From assembly GCF_029227915.1 (NCBI RefSeq), contig NC_079882.1, forward strand, positions 26,975,001-27,039,000: DNA of 64,000 nucleotides, given 5' to 3'. Of the stretch, positions 9,491 through 23,000 are shown one piece after another. Made by a program: the position numbers and the translations under genes. Source of the DNA: Hydractinia symbiolongicarpus (taxonomy: Eukaryota > Cnidaria > Hydrozoa > Anthoathecata > Hydractiniidae). Position 1 is the first letter of the stretch. Every line of letters starts with the position of its first letter. The notes under the pieces are model-generated. The model was not told the origin of the DNA. It did no database searches and saw only the letters and a list, made by a program, of their open reading frames with translations.

Positions 9491-12400
9491 CGTACGCTTT
9501 GGAACTCATCATGACTGTTTCCCAATAAATCTAAAAAAAAAACTTGTAACATTTCCTTTCTTCAACTGGTGGACAAATCTTTGGGATACTTCAATACTGA
9601 CATTTTAATAAATGGTGGTTCTAGTGGTGATCTAATGGTTCTGGTTGAGTATCAACTGTCTGATGTCTATTTGCCTGATGACGTCACTTAGTTTTTCGTT
9701 AAATTCAGCTTCTGCTTCTGAATTAACTTTGATTTCAGAAACTTTTAAATTTTTCTGGTGGTTAATTCTCCCACTTTTTAATTGAAGGAGTCGGACACAC
9801 AGTACACTGCAAGAATGTTTTGTCGAGCTCTCAACATACAGCATTCTTTCACCCACGTATAGGTTCACCCATTTTTTCTTGAGGAGGGGGGGGGGAGGGG
9901 GGGGGGGGGGGCAAAACATCATTAAAGGATATTTTAGTTTGTTCCTTTTCAAAGTGCAAAGTATCTAACAAGTTAGGTAAGTCAGAGATCACTTAGCTAG
10001 CATCCGTTGTCTTGAAGGTTATGGAATGACTGACGCAAAGGGAGGGACAATGAAATTGAAGATGACAGCGAGATGAGCTATGACGAATACGAAACTGGTG
10101 ATGATACTTTTCTGAATTCTTTCCGGAGAAATTTTGTACAACCACACATTGTTACAGTTTTACTCCCCCTTATTACACGTTTTTCCTACCTGAATTATAT
10201 AGTTATTATGTTTTGTCTGGAGATAAGCCCGGGGGTTATCTGCGGAAAAATACGGCCGCACTCCTTTTTTTCCGGATTTAAACCCGGGGCTCTTTTTCTC
10301 CCCCAGGGAGGTTTGAATATATCGCATGGTCCCATGGAGACGTTTAAACCTTTAAGGTGGTCTTAACCAGAATAGGTAGAAACAAAAGAAGCTATACCTT
10401 AGTATAAAATTGTAAATGTTGTTTTTTTTCACTCTGATTACTAGGTAAACATTTTGTTCTGCTTTTTACTAATTAATCAAGTTTCATTGTCGTAATTGCG
10501 TGATAACAACAGTGATAGATTGATGAGAGCGATAACAGAAAGCGAAAATAGGTATCGGAAGTTCGCGCATAATAAAAAGAACCATTGTTTGAGATGTCTA
10601 TAACCTCACTTGAGAAAACGCCCATTAAAAAACACGAGTCTTTTGTTTTAAAAAAGGATAGATTCCATCTGTTACCACCACTTACCAACAACGAGATTGG
10701 AAATTAAAAAAATTAAAACTAAATTAAATTCGTCACTGGCAAAATGCTGCCGCCATCATGGATAGAAACCGAAATTAACAGAACTTATGTCACGAATAAT
10801 GACTTATTAATTTTATTCGTACGTATTCACAAAATTTTGTTGTGTATTGAAAAAAAATAGTCGTGACGTGTAAGCTTCGTTCATTTTACCTCACACATTA
10901 ATGCGCAACACATTTTTCTTTGTGAACATTTTTGTTTTTGAAAGAAAGAAAAAAATAGCTCGCATGTTTTTTTATAAGGCCTAGAATTTTTGGTTTAAGT
11001 CTTTTCAGCTAATTGTGGGGTCTACTTGAGTCTGAATTATTATATCAATTTCTGTATAGACGAACCTTTAGATTTCAACACAGATGCAGATCCCATATTA
11101 ACTAATTTTGACTCGACCATCCAAGAAATTATTAAATAGCGGTGTCCATTAAAAGCATTCTCAATTTTAAGTTTTTGACTTAATGACACTCTAAAGGAAA
11201 GAACAAATCGAAACGAAAAACAGTCAAACATACTTAAATAATAGTACAGGACATTCTTAGCACTACTTTTTCTGAACTTAAAACAATTTTAAAATATTTC
11301 AGAGTGATAATAATAACGATTAAAATAAATATTTTGTCGGTAATAACTTTATCTGAACGATGAAACTGTGGGTGCATGGCGAAGCAATCATGGTGAAAAG
11401 TTTATGTTCAACACACGTTTTCATCTAACGTGGTTAGCTTTGTAAATGATACCTAAACAATCTTGTAACCAAAATAATCTCTTGAAGAGAATTTTTGAGG
11501 TTTTACTATTTAAAAGTGAGTAACTACTGAAGGTGATTTGTTCCACTTGTGTGGTGACAATTTAAAACCTACTCGATTTGTAACGAAAATTAACATACTA
11601 TCATTTCATTAGCACGCCTACTAACGAGAAAGTAATTGTTAAAAGGTAAAAGTTGCGTGCTGACTTGCTGGAAAATCAAAATACATCCTGCATGAAAATT
11701 CTTGTGTGTTTGATTTAACATGTTGCTTTTATGACAAGCGAAATTTGGGGAACGAAGTTTTTTTTTCTATATGCTCTTAATAATTTACAAAAGGTTATTT
11801 TTTAAAGTACTTCAGCCTACTCATTTCACTTAAGCAGCTTCGGACAAAGTTGATTGTCTTTTTATATTTGCTAATCTTTTGTTTTCACGATTTTGTTATT
11901 ATTTCACAACAGTAAGGCATATACATATATGTGGAAAGTCCTTATCCAAAGTATCCAGACAGGAGTGTAATTTTAGAAAAATCCTACGTAGACTCATTAC
12001 AACATTAATGTCGAAATATATACATCCTCGACTTACAAACGAATTCCAGCGAGAAATACCTGACATAGAGTACATTGACAGCCATATGACTGTACTGCAT
12101 AAATTCTGATTACAAATAGTTTGTGAAATTCAACTCAACAAATATTTATCATTAACAAATTCTTTTATTTAACAAGATCATGAACCTATATATCTTGGCA
12201 AAGTTCCATGGACTAAAAGGATTTCTTAATATGACGGTTTAATGGTAATTGGTCAACGGGAACGGTAATTTGTTAGTAAAATTATGAGGTCAGAAGGGTC
12301 ACACCCATTTGGAAGTAAGTAGGGAGGGATTTGTTTTTGACTTTTCTCCGGTTTATTTCCATCCTCGTGTCAGAGTTCATGCTAAATAAAAAGTCCAAAC

Positions 12401-12960
12401 GTCAGCGTTATCGCGAGAAAAACAGTTTTGAATAGAGATAATTAAGCAATTGTAATTACTCTGATGACATAGGTAATTAATTAGATCTAATTAGGAAGAT
12501 TGGATTAAGAACAAGAAAAAAAGATTGTTGTTCTATAGTCTTCCTTTTTTGCATGATATCAGTAAAGAAACATTATTTCAATTACTTTTTTTTTTCTTAA
12601 ATAATTTTTGTATTTTAAATGATTTTTTAAAAATTCTTTACACAGCTAAATATATGTCTAATATTTTATTTACATTTTATTTCAGATAAACAACAAGCAA
12701 AAAAATAAAAATAGTACATAGCATTTCTTTTATAGAAATGTCTTGGATTAAATCCAATTTACGTGAATTGAGCAAAGCTTTTTTATATCATAACTGCCAA
12801 TCTTTGTAAAACAAAGTGTATCAGGTGACACCCACATAATGTGAACTATTACTTTTGTAATTTGATATATAGTCAACAATCATAGTGTGGCTTGGCGTGA
12901 CTTCAAAGTAAGTTTTCTGGAACACTCCAGTTAAAACAGTTTTCTGCTTCAGTAAACACG
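9491..12960. other. Intergenic, no supported gene
   Basis: A run of about 30 G interrupted by A at 9884-9911 creates a spurious poly-proline frame on the minus strand. A short GC-rich palindrome, AGATAAGCC/GGTTATCT, lies at 10221-10241 in an otherwise unusually GC-rich 150 bp (CCCGGGG repeats at 10230 and 10285), probably a repeat remnant. Elsewhere only AT-rich sequence was seen. Confidence 0.4.
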
Positions 12961-13015
12961 ATCATGAGTTCTTTCTACATTTCACCAATTCCTGCTATTT
13001 TTCATCTTTAAAAAA

Positions 13016-13514
13016 TTATCTTCCTTTATTCATCACCATCGTCAACTTCTTTTTCATTGGTAACATAGAGAGGGCTTTTGTTTTCTTCGACGATTTTCCC
13101 TCAACTTTTAGATAACAAGTATTGCTTATCTCGCCATATTTATTTTTTGCATGAAAACTGATCGAGCCACTGTCTTGCATCTTCAAATCTTTGATAACCA
13201 GTGCTCTAGTATTGTTCTCAAATGAAAATCTTTGATCATTCAGAGAAGAAATGAGTTCGCCGTTTAAGTACCATTCGATTTGAAGTGGTGGGTAGCCGGT
13301 AAGGAGACACAATAAACGTATTGTGCTCCCAGCCTTACCGCTTTGTTGCATTGGTAGCGGTGTAACGATGTTTGGTTTTAATAAGTCAAGCGAATCGAGT
13401 GCATCATCGATTTCAAATTCGTACGTCGTTGGTTTTATAATATCTAAAAGATAGAAATTAAAACATAAGAACCAGAGAGCAACAAAACATTTAATATTAA
13501 AGAAAGTTCAAACA

Positions 13515-13551
<37 letters not shown>

Positions 13552-13631
13552 ATGCAAAAAAAAGTTTATCGGATTCTTACCTAGCATTTTGAGTGAATAT
13601 TTGTTTTCAAATCTTTGTTTTTTGTTGTTAT
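13016..13631 (-). CDS. 3' end of immunoglobulin (I-set) domain protein
   Basis: Two minus-strand exons join in phase: 13581-13631 (ending ...KYSLKML, donor CTAG|GTAAG) and 13016-13443 (acceptor TTTTAG). The second encodes a linker and then a complete I-set Ig domain. The first Cys is in IRLLCLLTGYP, the Trp in QIEWYLNG, LVIKDLKMQDSG takes the place of the usual D-x-G/A-x-Y box, and SNTCYLKVEG closes the domain. The Tyr-x-Cys of strand F is replaced (SISFHAKN), so the usual second disulfide Cys is absent, as in many intracellular titin/MLCK-type Ig domains. The gene start lies further right and was not found. After the domain the main frame ends in a basic KKKLTMVMNKGR, while the +1 frame gives an acidic YVTNEKEVDDGDE end; a one-base indel is possible. 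Confidence 0.65.
13518..13548. repeat. (TA)n microsatellite
   Basis: An uninterrupted TA dinucleotide run of about 15 units in the intron between the two Ig-gene exons. Confidence 0.9.
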
Positions 13632-16600
13632 CTATTTGAAGCACAGTTTAAGAGTGAGTATTTTAATAGAGCTGGCTTCTATTTATTATGCCGATCATTA
13701 TTTACTGACGTCACAAATTTAAAATGGCGGACACAGCTAAATCTGAATGACATCATTAAAGTTAATCACAATGACATCTTTGTTGATTTGGAAACCATCT
13801 CGAAAAAAAAAGCTTTTGTCATGCATATGTGTGTACAAATTAATACTAAAGTTGGAAGTTAGTGTTTTACGCTTAAAATTTCTGAATACGCGTCTATTTA
13901 GATTTTTCTAAAAAACGGTTTACAAAACCAACAAAACAAAATTTTTTCCCTCGCCATCTGTTTACATCATGATGCATAATAAATCAATAAATTCGTAATA
14001 TTTCAGACATAAAATTAATTCAAACGTGGAAAACAATCTAAGTAACTCGGAGCCGCGGCCCACACAACAGTCTCTGCATACATGATTGAAAAAAAACTAA
14101 ATGTTAAGTAGAAGTAAATAAAAACGAAAAAAGAAGAAGAAAAGTCACTAATAACTTAAATAATATGTACACGTGTTTAGGGGTGTAGCCTGGATATTTT
14201 TTAACCCTGAAGAAAATTTTCTTGAAAAAGAAAAGCTATTTAAAATGCTGATTAGCAGAGCTGACGAAACCAGGGAAGACATGAACCCTCCAATTTTTTT
14301 AAAGCCAGCTGAAATCGCTTGGAAAACATATTTTATAAATCCTAAATGGTAATCTTAGAATTTAAATAGCGTTTCAGCCAATCTGCGTCTTAAGTTTCGA
14401 AAAAATAAAAATAATTAATGTATTGGATCATGGGATCGAAGCAAGCCAAGTCTCGAGTTTGACATCCGTTTTGTTAAATCTCTTGGGAACGGATACGAGT
14501 TTGTGATTCCAACAAAAGTATACTCCATTAATTACCCATTACCACTCCACCTCTGCCACCACAAAAGACTTAGTTATTATAATGAGCGGATGCTGGTGAT
14601 CTTTTCAAAATTTTCCTAATGTAAGCTTAATTACACCCAGCAAGGAAATCCTTTCAGTAATAAACAAAATGATTCATATTTGTCTGCAGTTTTTATGAAT
14701 ATACTACGTTAAGTTAAATAATTTTTAAGTCTAAAAATGAATTTCGCGAATTAAACATGTTGAGATATTTCAAAAATTGGATTTATTTTCGCAGATTGAA
14801 TTTTCGGAAAAATTTTCGTAAATGTCGATAAAATTCGGAAAAATTAAGGTATTACCTTTGAATGAAAAGGTATTGTGAAAAATCAAGTCTTGATAGTAAA
14901 AAGCTCTTTGTAAATGCTATGTTAAAAAATTATAATTAAGGAATATTTTATCCTGTCGTTTAATATGACCAGAAAAAAGAAGGCACAAAGCATAATGTTA
15001 AATATTATCATCCATTATATATATATATGATTAATCATATGATTGATTATGCTAAAGAGGTGTGGATAAACAAAACAAATTTTAACACACAGTGCTTCTA
15101 TCAGATATCAATATACAGTTTGTTACTTCATGAAGATACTCTACGTCGTCAGTGATAAATTCCTGCATCCTATTCTTGTGGAGATCATAATCACGTGAGA
15201 CAACAATTGGTCAATCTCCCTATATCCTCATTAACAAGATTATAAGAAAATCCTTATTTCCTTGATGAGTTTGTCCACCCACTACTGAACAGGATACTTC
15301 ATTACTGCATCCGTTTTTTCAGAAATTTGCATTGGTTACTCTAATTAATGGCATACCCGGTAGGCGTTTTGCCTGTAACTGGATATGATTTCTCGCTATT
15401 TCTTTAGTATGTGAAAAAAAGTAAAAGGGGTCAAAGGAAGGGTTACGAACACGCAAACACTGACGCAGTTTTGAGGGTTATTTCAACTTTGATGTAAACA
15501 TGAGTTGTAATTCTTTTTAAAAAAAAATGAGAGGAAATTTTTGCTGATTGTAATTTTAAAAAATCGTCAAAATCTTGTATTTATAAAAGAAACTTATTGC
15601 AAGCAATTCCTCAAATTCTACTACTGACTGGTTTTATGTTTTTGTTATGTTTATGGGTTTTTTCGGGCTAGTGCAAGCACTTTTCTTGAGTTCTTCATAA
15701 TTAAAACCTGGATTGACGTATGATTCGATAGAATATGTTTTGACAACGGTTGATCACGTGCTTCCATGAGAGCAAGACGTCACTCCGTGTTCAAGAATAA
15801 CAGAAATTGATACATATAAACTCCAATCCATTTTTTTTATTATTGGTGGTCGAGCACGTTTGCAGATTATAATTTGAATTATGACAAATTTTAACGATTC
15901 TAGTTTAAGGATTGTCTGCTGATTTTTACAACAATTAACAATTTGAGTCATCCCACTAATTGAATGCATTGACCGCTACATGAGTAATAGAAATCGTTCT
16001 GTAATTATCACTTTAGATTGAAGTTAGCAAATACGGTCTAGAGGATACAAAATTGTCTTTAACTGATCTTTATGGTTATTAAATCACCTGAAGCAGGATG
16101 ACAAATCTTTTTTTATTTTTTAGTATTTTGTATTGTGGTTATGTAAACCTCTCTTCTGTTTATAAATACATAAAAAACACGGAAGTTTCTTACGTGAGTT
16201 TTCCTCATGGGAAATAAAACTGATATTAAAAATACACAATACATTGCGGAATCCTTGCAGAATTAAAAACAATTTGCAAAATTTGAAAATCTGACTGCAA
16301 GATTGTCTTTAGCTAGCTTACTGAGTTTCGAAGGTCTGCGATCAATTTTTTAATACATGCAAAATGTAAAAAATCTGTTTTTTCTGCTCTCCCTCATCCA
16401 GTTTGGGGACAAAAAAGTTGAGACAGGAGTTAAAGCGGTGCAACATGATGGCTACTTCGAAACCAAAATATTAAGAGATGTTTCATTTTACGTTTGTTTA
16501 ATATCATAAAATGGTAATTGATATATTGCAAGTTGTACTCATCATATTCATAACCCATAGTGGCACAACTGTTATTTGTATGCTTTCTTCCCTTATGGCG

Positions 16601-16925
16601 CGTAAGAAGTGGGTGGTGTTAGTTGATATCCATACTTCAAAACTGGTCTAAATGTTAATGCTCGATTTAGCGCATCATTTCGGTTAGTCGCACTCTCAAT
16701 GAAGCGGCTTCCTTTATGAAGAATTTTTAAAAAATCGCCCTCTTAATTAAAACCCCCAGGGGTGATTATTAAGCTGTATTCTAATCACAACAAGATGCAG
16801 GCGTTGCATAAACTATCTTGCTATTAAAAATGGACAACTATGAAACATCGACAATGCGACCCAATACTACAATCTCTGCTAACCAAAAATACAGGTTATC
16901 ATTCATGGTTGAAAGTTTATGGTCT
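13632..16925. other. Non-coding, upstream exons of Ig gene not found
   Basis: The missing 5' exons of the Ig-domain gene should lie here or beyond, but no second Ig domain or other recognisable exon was seen. Scattered TTTTCGCGAA/AATTTTCG motifs (14740-14840) resemble small inverted-repeat elements seen elsewhere in the window. Confidence 0.35.
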
Positions 16926-16929
16926 TAAA

Positions 16930-17180
16930 CAACATTTAGTTGACAAAAAAAAAAAAAAAATGTGATGTCACCATCATGTTCAGCATACTTTTTTTTGTTA
17001 ACTTTGCCAATTTTTGTTGAAAATAAAGCAGTTTTAATTTTTGGACCAATTTTGGCCTAAAATGACATTTAGGTGACAAAATCAAATTATGATGTCACCT
17101 TATATTCAGCATACTTTATTTGTTAACTGTGCCAAATTTTGTCGAAAACAGGTACCAATTTTGGCCTGAAACCTCATTTA
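16930..17180. repeat. Tandem repeat, about two units of 110-133 bp
   Basis: The order CATTTAG.TGAC, ATG.TGATGTCACC, TTCAGCATACTT, TTTGTTAACT.TGCCAA, ACCAATTTTGGCCT repeats at 16933 and 17066, and a third copy begins at about 17175. The first unit contains an A16 run. Confidence 0.75.
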
Positions 17181-17375
17181 GATGACTTTCAAGTACTTAG
17201 GAGTTTAGGTACGAAGTTTAAATCTGTGACGTTGCAATTAACCATTTGGGACAGGGTTAGTTAGTTAGTCAGTTAGAAACCAATACTATCCTCGCAGGCA
17301 AGATAGTAAAAAGGGTGCTTATTTGCGTTTGATGAAATTAAAAGGCGCGCTTACCTTATTCCATAAAATGAACGA

Positions 17376-17845
17376 GTCAAGAAATTAACGCGAATTAAAT
17401 AACGGTCATGAAATTAACGCGGTTCAATGAAATCATTTTGTAAAAGGCATTTAATTAACGCAGTTCAGAAAGGTTGTTTTTTCAAGGCGGTTTGGAAATA
17501 GAAATAAATGTTTTTGTTGTTTAGAAAAAAAAATTAAAAAAAAAATTAAAATTTTAGAAGAAAAAGTGCTTTCAGATAATTTTCCACTTGGATCAGAGTA
17601 TGAAGATGATACAAAAGCTATTTTCAAAAAGATCGCTGAAAAAAAAACCGTTGAGCTATCGTCCGATGAGGAGGAAATAGTAGAAAATTTGTAAAAGAAT
17701 TGTATTTTGATGTTTTTTAGGCTTTAACACATTATAAAAAAGTCACCAAATTACCAGTATTTTAAGTAACAAATCATGAAATTAACAGTCTTTAAATTAA
17801 CACTGCATTTAATTAACGGTCATTAAATAAACGCGAATTTTAAAA
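17376..17845. repeat. ATTAACGCG-type repeat cluster flanking a coding-like block
   Basis: Copies of GAAATTAACGCG, TTTAATTAACG and TAACGGTCAT occur at 17384-17465 and again at 17772-17835, on either side of an open acidic frame. The arrangement looks like the ends of an unclassified element or a decayed satellite. Confidence 0.45.
17558..17694 (+). CDS. Acidic orphan exon, hypothetical
   Basis: After a good acceptor (TAAAATTTTAG at 17557), about 45 codons read EEKVLSDNFPLGSEYEDD, TKAIFKKIAEKK, and SSDEEEIVENL before TAA. The composition is protein-like: charged, with an SSDEEE casein-kinase-2-type site and no low-complexity artefact. No upstream exon was found and the family is not recognised. 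It could be the last exon of a small gene, the tail of a transposon protein, or chance. Confidence 0.25.
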
Positions 17846-17849
17846 TTTA

Positions 17850-20093
17850 CTTTTAATCCCTTATTTATTCTTGCACAATTTTATAGTCATGATGTAGAAA
17901 AGGTTTGAAAAGTTTTTTTATAATTCCTAAATTCTTTTTTCATTATACAAAAATTGAAATTGTGTTTATCGCGTCTGATTTTTTTGGACTTTTTTCAACT
18001 AACTAAAACTATTTGAACCCACACTAATCTCTTAGAATCTTTAAAATTCTACTTCATCTTGAAACAGCGTTAAACGCAAGTTTTCTCTTCTGTGCATTGT
18101 AAATTTATTAGTTGTTGTGAAAAAGATTTCAAAGTAGAATGCATTGTCTGTTACCCTTTCTTTTACAATTTTAAGATTGTAAAATTGTTTCTAGCCTTTT
18201 TTAATGCGGCAAAAGGTCAAGAAATTATCTAAGTACAGAAATTACACGAAAAACGTTTTGCGCGAAAATTATAAACTTTTTTTATTATTATTTTTTTTTT
18301 TGCAATGTATATTTTGTAAAAAATTTGGTAATTTTCGCAAAAATTAATACGCGAGAAATAAGGTTATATTGCTATTGCCCAAAAATTGATCTGCGCAAAA
18401 AGTTTTAATAAAAATCTGGTAAAATGTTGCAATTCCTGATTTTAAAAAAAAATAATTTTGCGGGTAGGCCACATGACTAGGCCATGTTTTCCTCGAACCC
18501 TGGTTCAGGACATAACGATGTTAAAAATAGAAACAGGTTTTCTGCATGATAGCTGTCTACTTGTCAATCTTTTTTGTGTGGAAGTAGAATATAAAGGAAG
18601 GAACCACTAACCCATGATTAGCAATTAAAGAACATAAAGAAACAATTAAATTGTATATTTGACATCAAATTAACTGATCCTGGCGCTTGTTTACGGATTT
18701 GAAAATATCCGTTTGTTATTTTAAGAAATGTATGTGAGAAATAATTAATCAAAAGGTCGAGCGAATAATGTGCCGTGTATTAATTCGCTTCCTCCAATCC
18801 TTTATTAAAACAAAACAAAAACTTTTAAGATTGTGAACCTCCTCTTTTTGGGCGTTACCGATGAGGTATCATATTTTTCCCAGTGAAATTAACGAAGTAT
18901 CAAATTAATATCCTGCGAAATGTTTTGCAAATCATCATCCGCGAAAATTGATACCTCGTGAAAAGTAAATTCAACCCTTCGTATAAGTACTTGCAAAAAA
19001 TAAGTAACATGAAGCGAATTTATTCTACACACAGCAGTCATGGAAAAAACGCTTGCTTTAACAATGGATTTAACACAAATGATGATCAATTTATTGATTC
19101 AAAGAATTTTTTGCAGCATCATGCCAGTCAAAGCAAAATGGAAAAAACACCAAAAAAATAATTACTATTAAAATAATCATTAAAATCCAACTAATGAAAC
19201 TAATGCGATATATACACTTCCTTATTAGTATAAAATAGACAGTATGAAATTATCATACCTCGATTAATTGATCATCTCTCACATCAAACTTCATTAAGCA
19301 CATCCTGGCCACACTATTGTTTTCTTCGTAACATTTCCATCCATTAAATTAATTACTTTTCGTGTATAATAGGTGTGTAAAGTTAACCAATGCACAAGCT
19401 TATAAAACAGCCTGCATTGGATTACATGTTAACTTGCTTGGTAATCGTGAAAATATTTAAACCATCTTCTTCTTCTTCTTCTTTTTCCCATCACATTTTC
19501 TTTATTCTTCTTTTCAGCATCAGTATTTATATAGCCAAGTAATGTTTTTTAAAAATTTGGGTTGTTTTTTTTGTGCCAAATTGTTGTAATTTTTCCTCGT
19601 TCTATTTTTTTTAAATCTTTCTTTTATTTTTTTTATTTTTCTTGTCATATATTCTTTTCAATATACTCTTTTCATACAACAATGTTTACAAAAAATTCAG
19701 ATGATCTGTTTTGTTTCTTTATATTTAGTTTTCTTTTTTTATTCTCCATCTTCTTTTTTTTTACAGATCATCCTTCATTTCTAACAACCGATAATTAAAT
19801 TGCAACAATGTTAAGATCTATAAGCTAGATGCATGCTTTCCTCTCAAAAAAATAAAATCTGATAATAGATTAAAAACTAAAACGGAGAAAAAGCAGGAGA
19901 AATATACGCTTGCTCAAAGAAACGTGGAGAGCATGCAATCTAACAATACCGTTATAATAAAAATATACATTTTTCATATTAGAAGTAATAAAATTTAACT
20001 AAAATAACATAATTCACTCGTTTAAATAACATTTTTTTCAACTAAAATCTTCAAATCGAAGTGCATTATGTATTGACAACATCTTCTTGGTAA
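17850..20093. other. Non-coding, 3' of RBM26/27
   Basis: AT-rich, with GCGAAAATT-style motifs (18250-18370) and a spaced inverted pair GAGGTATCA/TGATACCTC (18862 and 18949) that may mark a small inverted-repeat element. A T/C-rich tract lies at 19465-19800. No coding exon was supported. Confidence 0.4.
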
Positions 20094-23000
20094 CTATCTT
20101 CTCCACGAACGTTCATCACTTTCCATCTCTTCATCCTCATCATCGTCAACACCGGCCAACAAAAGTTCTTCTTCATCTTTATCTAATTCCAACTAAAATT
20201 AAAAGCATCCAAAAACTCAGATATTTGTTGAATATTTTTTTATTGTCGATGCACTCTAATAAAAACTAGCGAAACAATAAAATTATCTCTACTTAAAAAA
20301 TGTGTATATGTAGAAAAACTGTTTTGCAAAGAAAGTAGCACTGCTTGTTTTTTAAATGCTGGTGAAACTTTTTTAAAGATAAATTTCACTATCATTGTTT
20401 TTTTATTTGGAGAAAAACTCACCAACTCATCGTCCATGTCTTTCTCCATTAAACTTTGACTTAACGATCGAGTCATTCTTCGCTGGATGGTTTGATTCTC
20501 ACCAGCAGTATGCGCAGTTTTCAATTGTCCAGTAAACCAAGCAAGAGCAAGCTGCTTCCCACGAAATTCAGTGCCTTGTATAGCTGCAATCTCAGCAGCT
20601 TTTCGGGTAGGAAACGTCAGTATCATTTTATCACTCGCAGTTTCTTCAACTCTGTCCAAACAACCAAAAGCCTGTTTTTATAATAAAAACAAATTAAATA
20701 AACATTTAAACTTGATAACAAAACTCACGCTTTCAATTTACAAGAACATAAAACATACAGCAAAATGGGTTAGCACATCATCTTTCTCAACAGCATTATA
20801 ACCACTGACTAAAATCTGTTTTGGCCGGTTATCCACAGTGCTTGATTGGAAAGCACCTCTTCCACGACCCCCTCTACCTCGATACCATGAGCCTCGCCCA
20901 CGTCCTCTCCCTCGATGGTATCCTCGTCCTCTGCCACCGGTTTGAGCTGACTGCTAAAAAGAAATTTTAGTGAACAATTTATGCAAACACCTTTAATTAA
21001 TCAACAAAATAATGCAAAGATATATAGACAGACTTTAAAACAGTAAAATAACAACGATTTCTAACCTCTCTCTTCAGCAGATCAAGTGCTTTTTTCGCTT
21101 CAACCAACTCTTCCCCTTCTAAATTGCCATGATAAATATCGATTTCTTTGTCTAATATTTCTTTCTTGTACTAAAAAAAGATGGAAATATATAAAAAATA
21201 TACATACATTTTTATAAACTAAAAAATACAAAGAACAGACTCGATTAACTTTCATTTTTAAATCAAAAACTAACGGTATGCTTATTTTTTTCAGTACGTT
21301 CTATAACAAAAATTAAAGATTTTTAAAGTTTAAAACACTTTTTTATTTTGACAGCCTTCGTTTACACAGAAAAACTGCTCATTTTCATAAAGCAAAACTT
21401 CTCAAAAATATTTTTAAGTAATGCAGAAATAAATAACTACTGAGCTGAGCTACTATAATTATAATATGCTTCTTTTTTAGTCAATCTGGGCCTATGTTCA
21501 GGCTTATTATCGTTGTGTTAGTTCAATCTGATATTCAGAGGCTACTCCATCATAACAGTCTAAAAAAATCTTACATCTCGATACTGTTTCGATGGCACTG
21601 AAGAGAGTTGTTGTGGTTGAGGTTTTGGTGTAGCATCTTCTATTAATTCTTTTTTGAGTTTTTGCACAGCTGTGTCGCAATGTTTGAAAGCCTATGAGGT
21701 TACAATATGTACGGTAGAGATAGCAATACAAAACAATTATGTTTTCTTTTCAGTTTGATAAAATATATAGTTTAGTTTTCTTACCTTTAGCAATCTGTTT
21801 TTATCATCTTTGGATAAGCTTTTATCTTGCAACTTTGTTAGAATTCCCTAAAATCGTAACGTTATTTAGTCAAACATTCTTCACATTACCACCACAAAAA
21901 CAACAAAGACAACACAAAATACCAACTTTTTGCTTTTTAATGAGTTCATCATAATGTGTTTGTTTTTTCTTCATTAACTCAATTTTTAGTTTGTCCAGTT
22001 GCTGAAAAAAATAAAAATAAATACATAATAATGTTCTATTTACTCTTTTAAACATTACACTCAACAAATGTATTACTATTGAGGATAAAATTAACTTACC
22101 TTCTTCTTTTCCAATTGAACAAGCTTTGGATCTGATTTTGGATTTCGGTATTTTAATTCTTCAGAGGAAGCAATTTTCTTTGGTTTAAGGTCAACTTCAT
22201 TCTGTTGAGAAACTTCAGTAGGGCTAACGGTTGCACCTTGGTTACTGTTTACACCCTAAATTTGAAGCCAAAATTCAAGGTTAAATGCATGAAATAAATT
22301 TTAATATGGATCAGGCGACCTACAGATTACTGTTGTTTAACATCTGTCACATTTTGGTGGAAAAATTGTTGACGTTAATGCTATGTTGGCATTCACATCA
22401 ACATTCTTTTTATTTATAAATCATAGACGTTTGCATCAGCATTAACCTTTTGTTTACAGGAAAGTTGTGTATTCAAAAAAGTAAGTTGTGGTTTATTTAG
22501 GCAGGGGGGGGGGGCTAAAACCACTTTATCTTGCAGCAAATTTAGTCTAGAGTTTGAGACATACCCCTTTTAAGATGGTAACCAAGATCACCCACTGTCC
22601 GGGAGGCAGGAAAAAGAAGGGTTACATAAATGAACTTACTAAATTTGGGTTTCCTTGTTGATTATTTTTTTGATTTCTGTTTGGGTTGTGCCAGAACATC
22701 TTTATAAAGCGATTACCAAGAATTGCTTCAGGCGAATTATAGGCAGCAGTTGCAGATTGATATGTTGCAAATTCTAATAAAGCACCTTGAGGGTCTTGTT
22801 GAAACGGAGCCTAAAAATGCACAATAACTTAATAAATTCTTATTAATAATAAGAGCATAACTAATTAATCATCATAACCATATTTTCAGATGTTAAACCA
22901 TTTTTATTAGTCATATCTAATGCAGCAAAATCGTATTAAGAAACAACTATTTATATTTTCATTGTAACAAGGCATGTTATTGATTCTTGTTTGGTGTTAT

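Noticed and set aside
9632-9952. 106-aa minus-strand frame with poly-proline
   Set aside because: The proline run is a homopolymeric G tract and the rest shows no recognised family; possibly more of the nearby retroelement, but unsupported.
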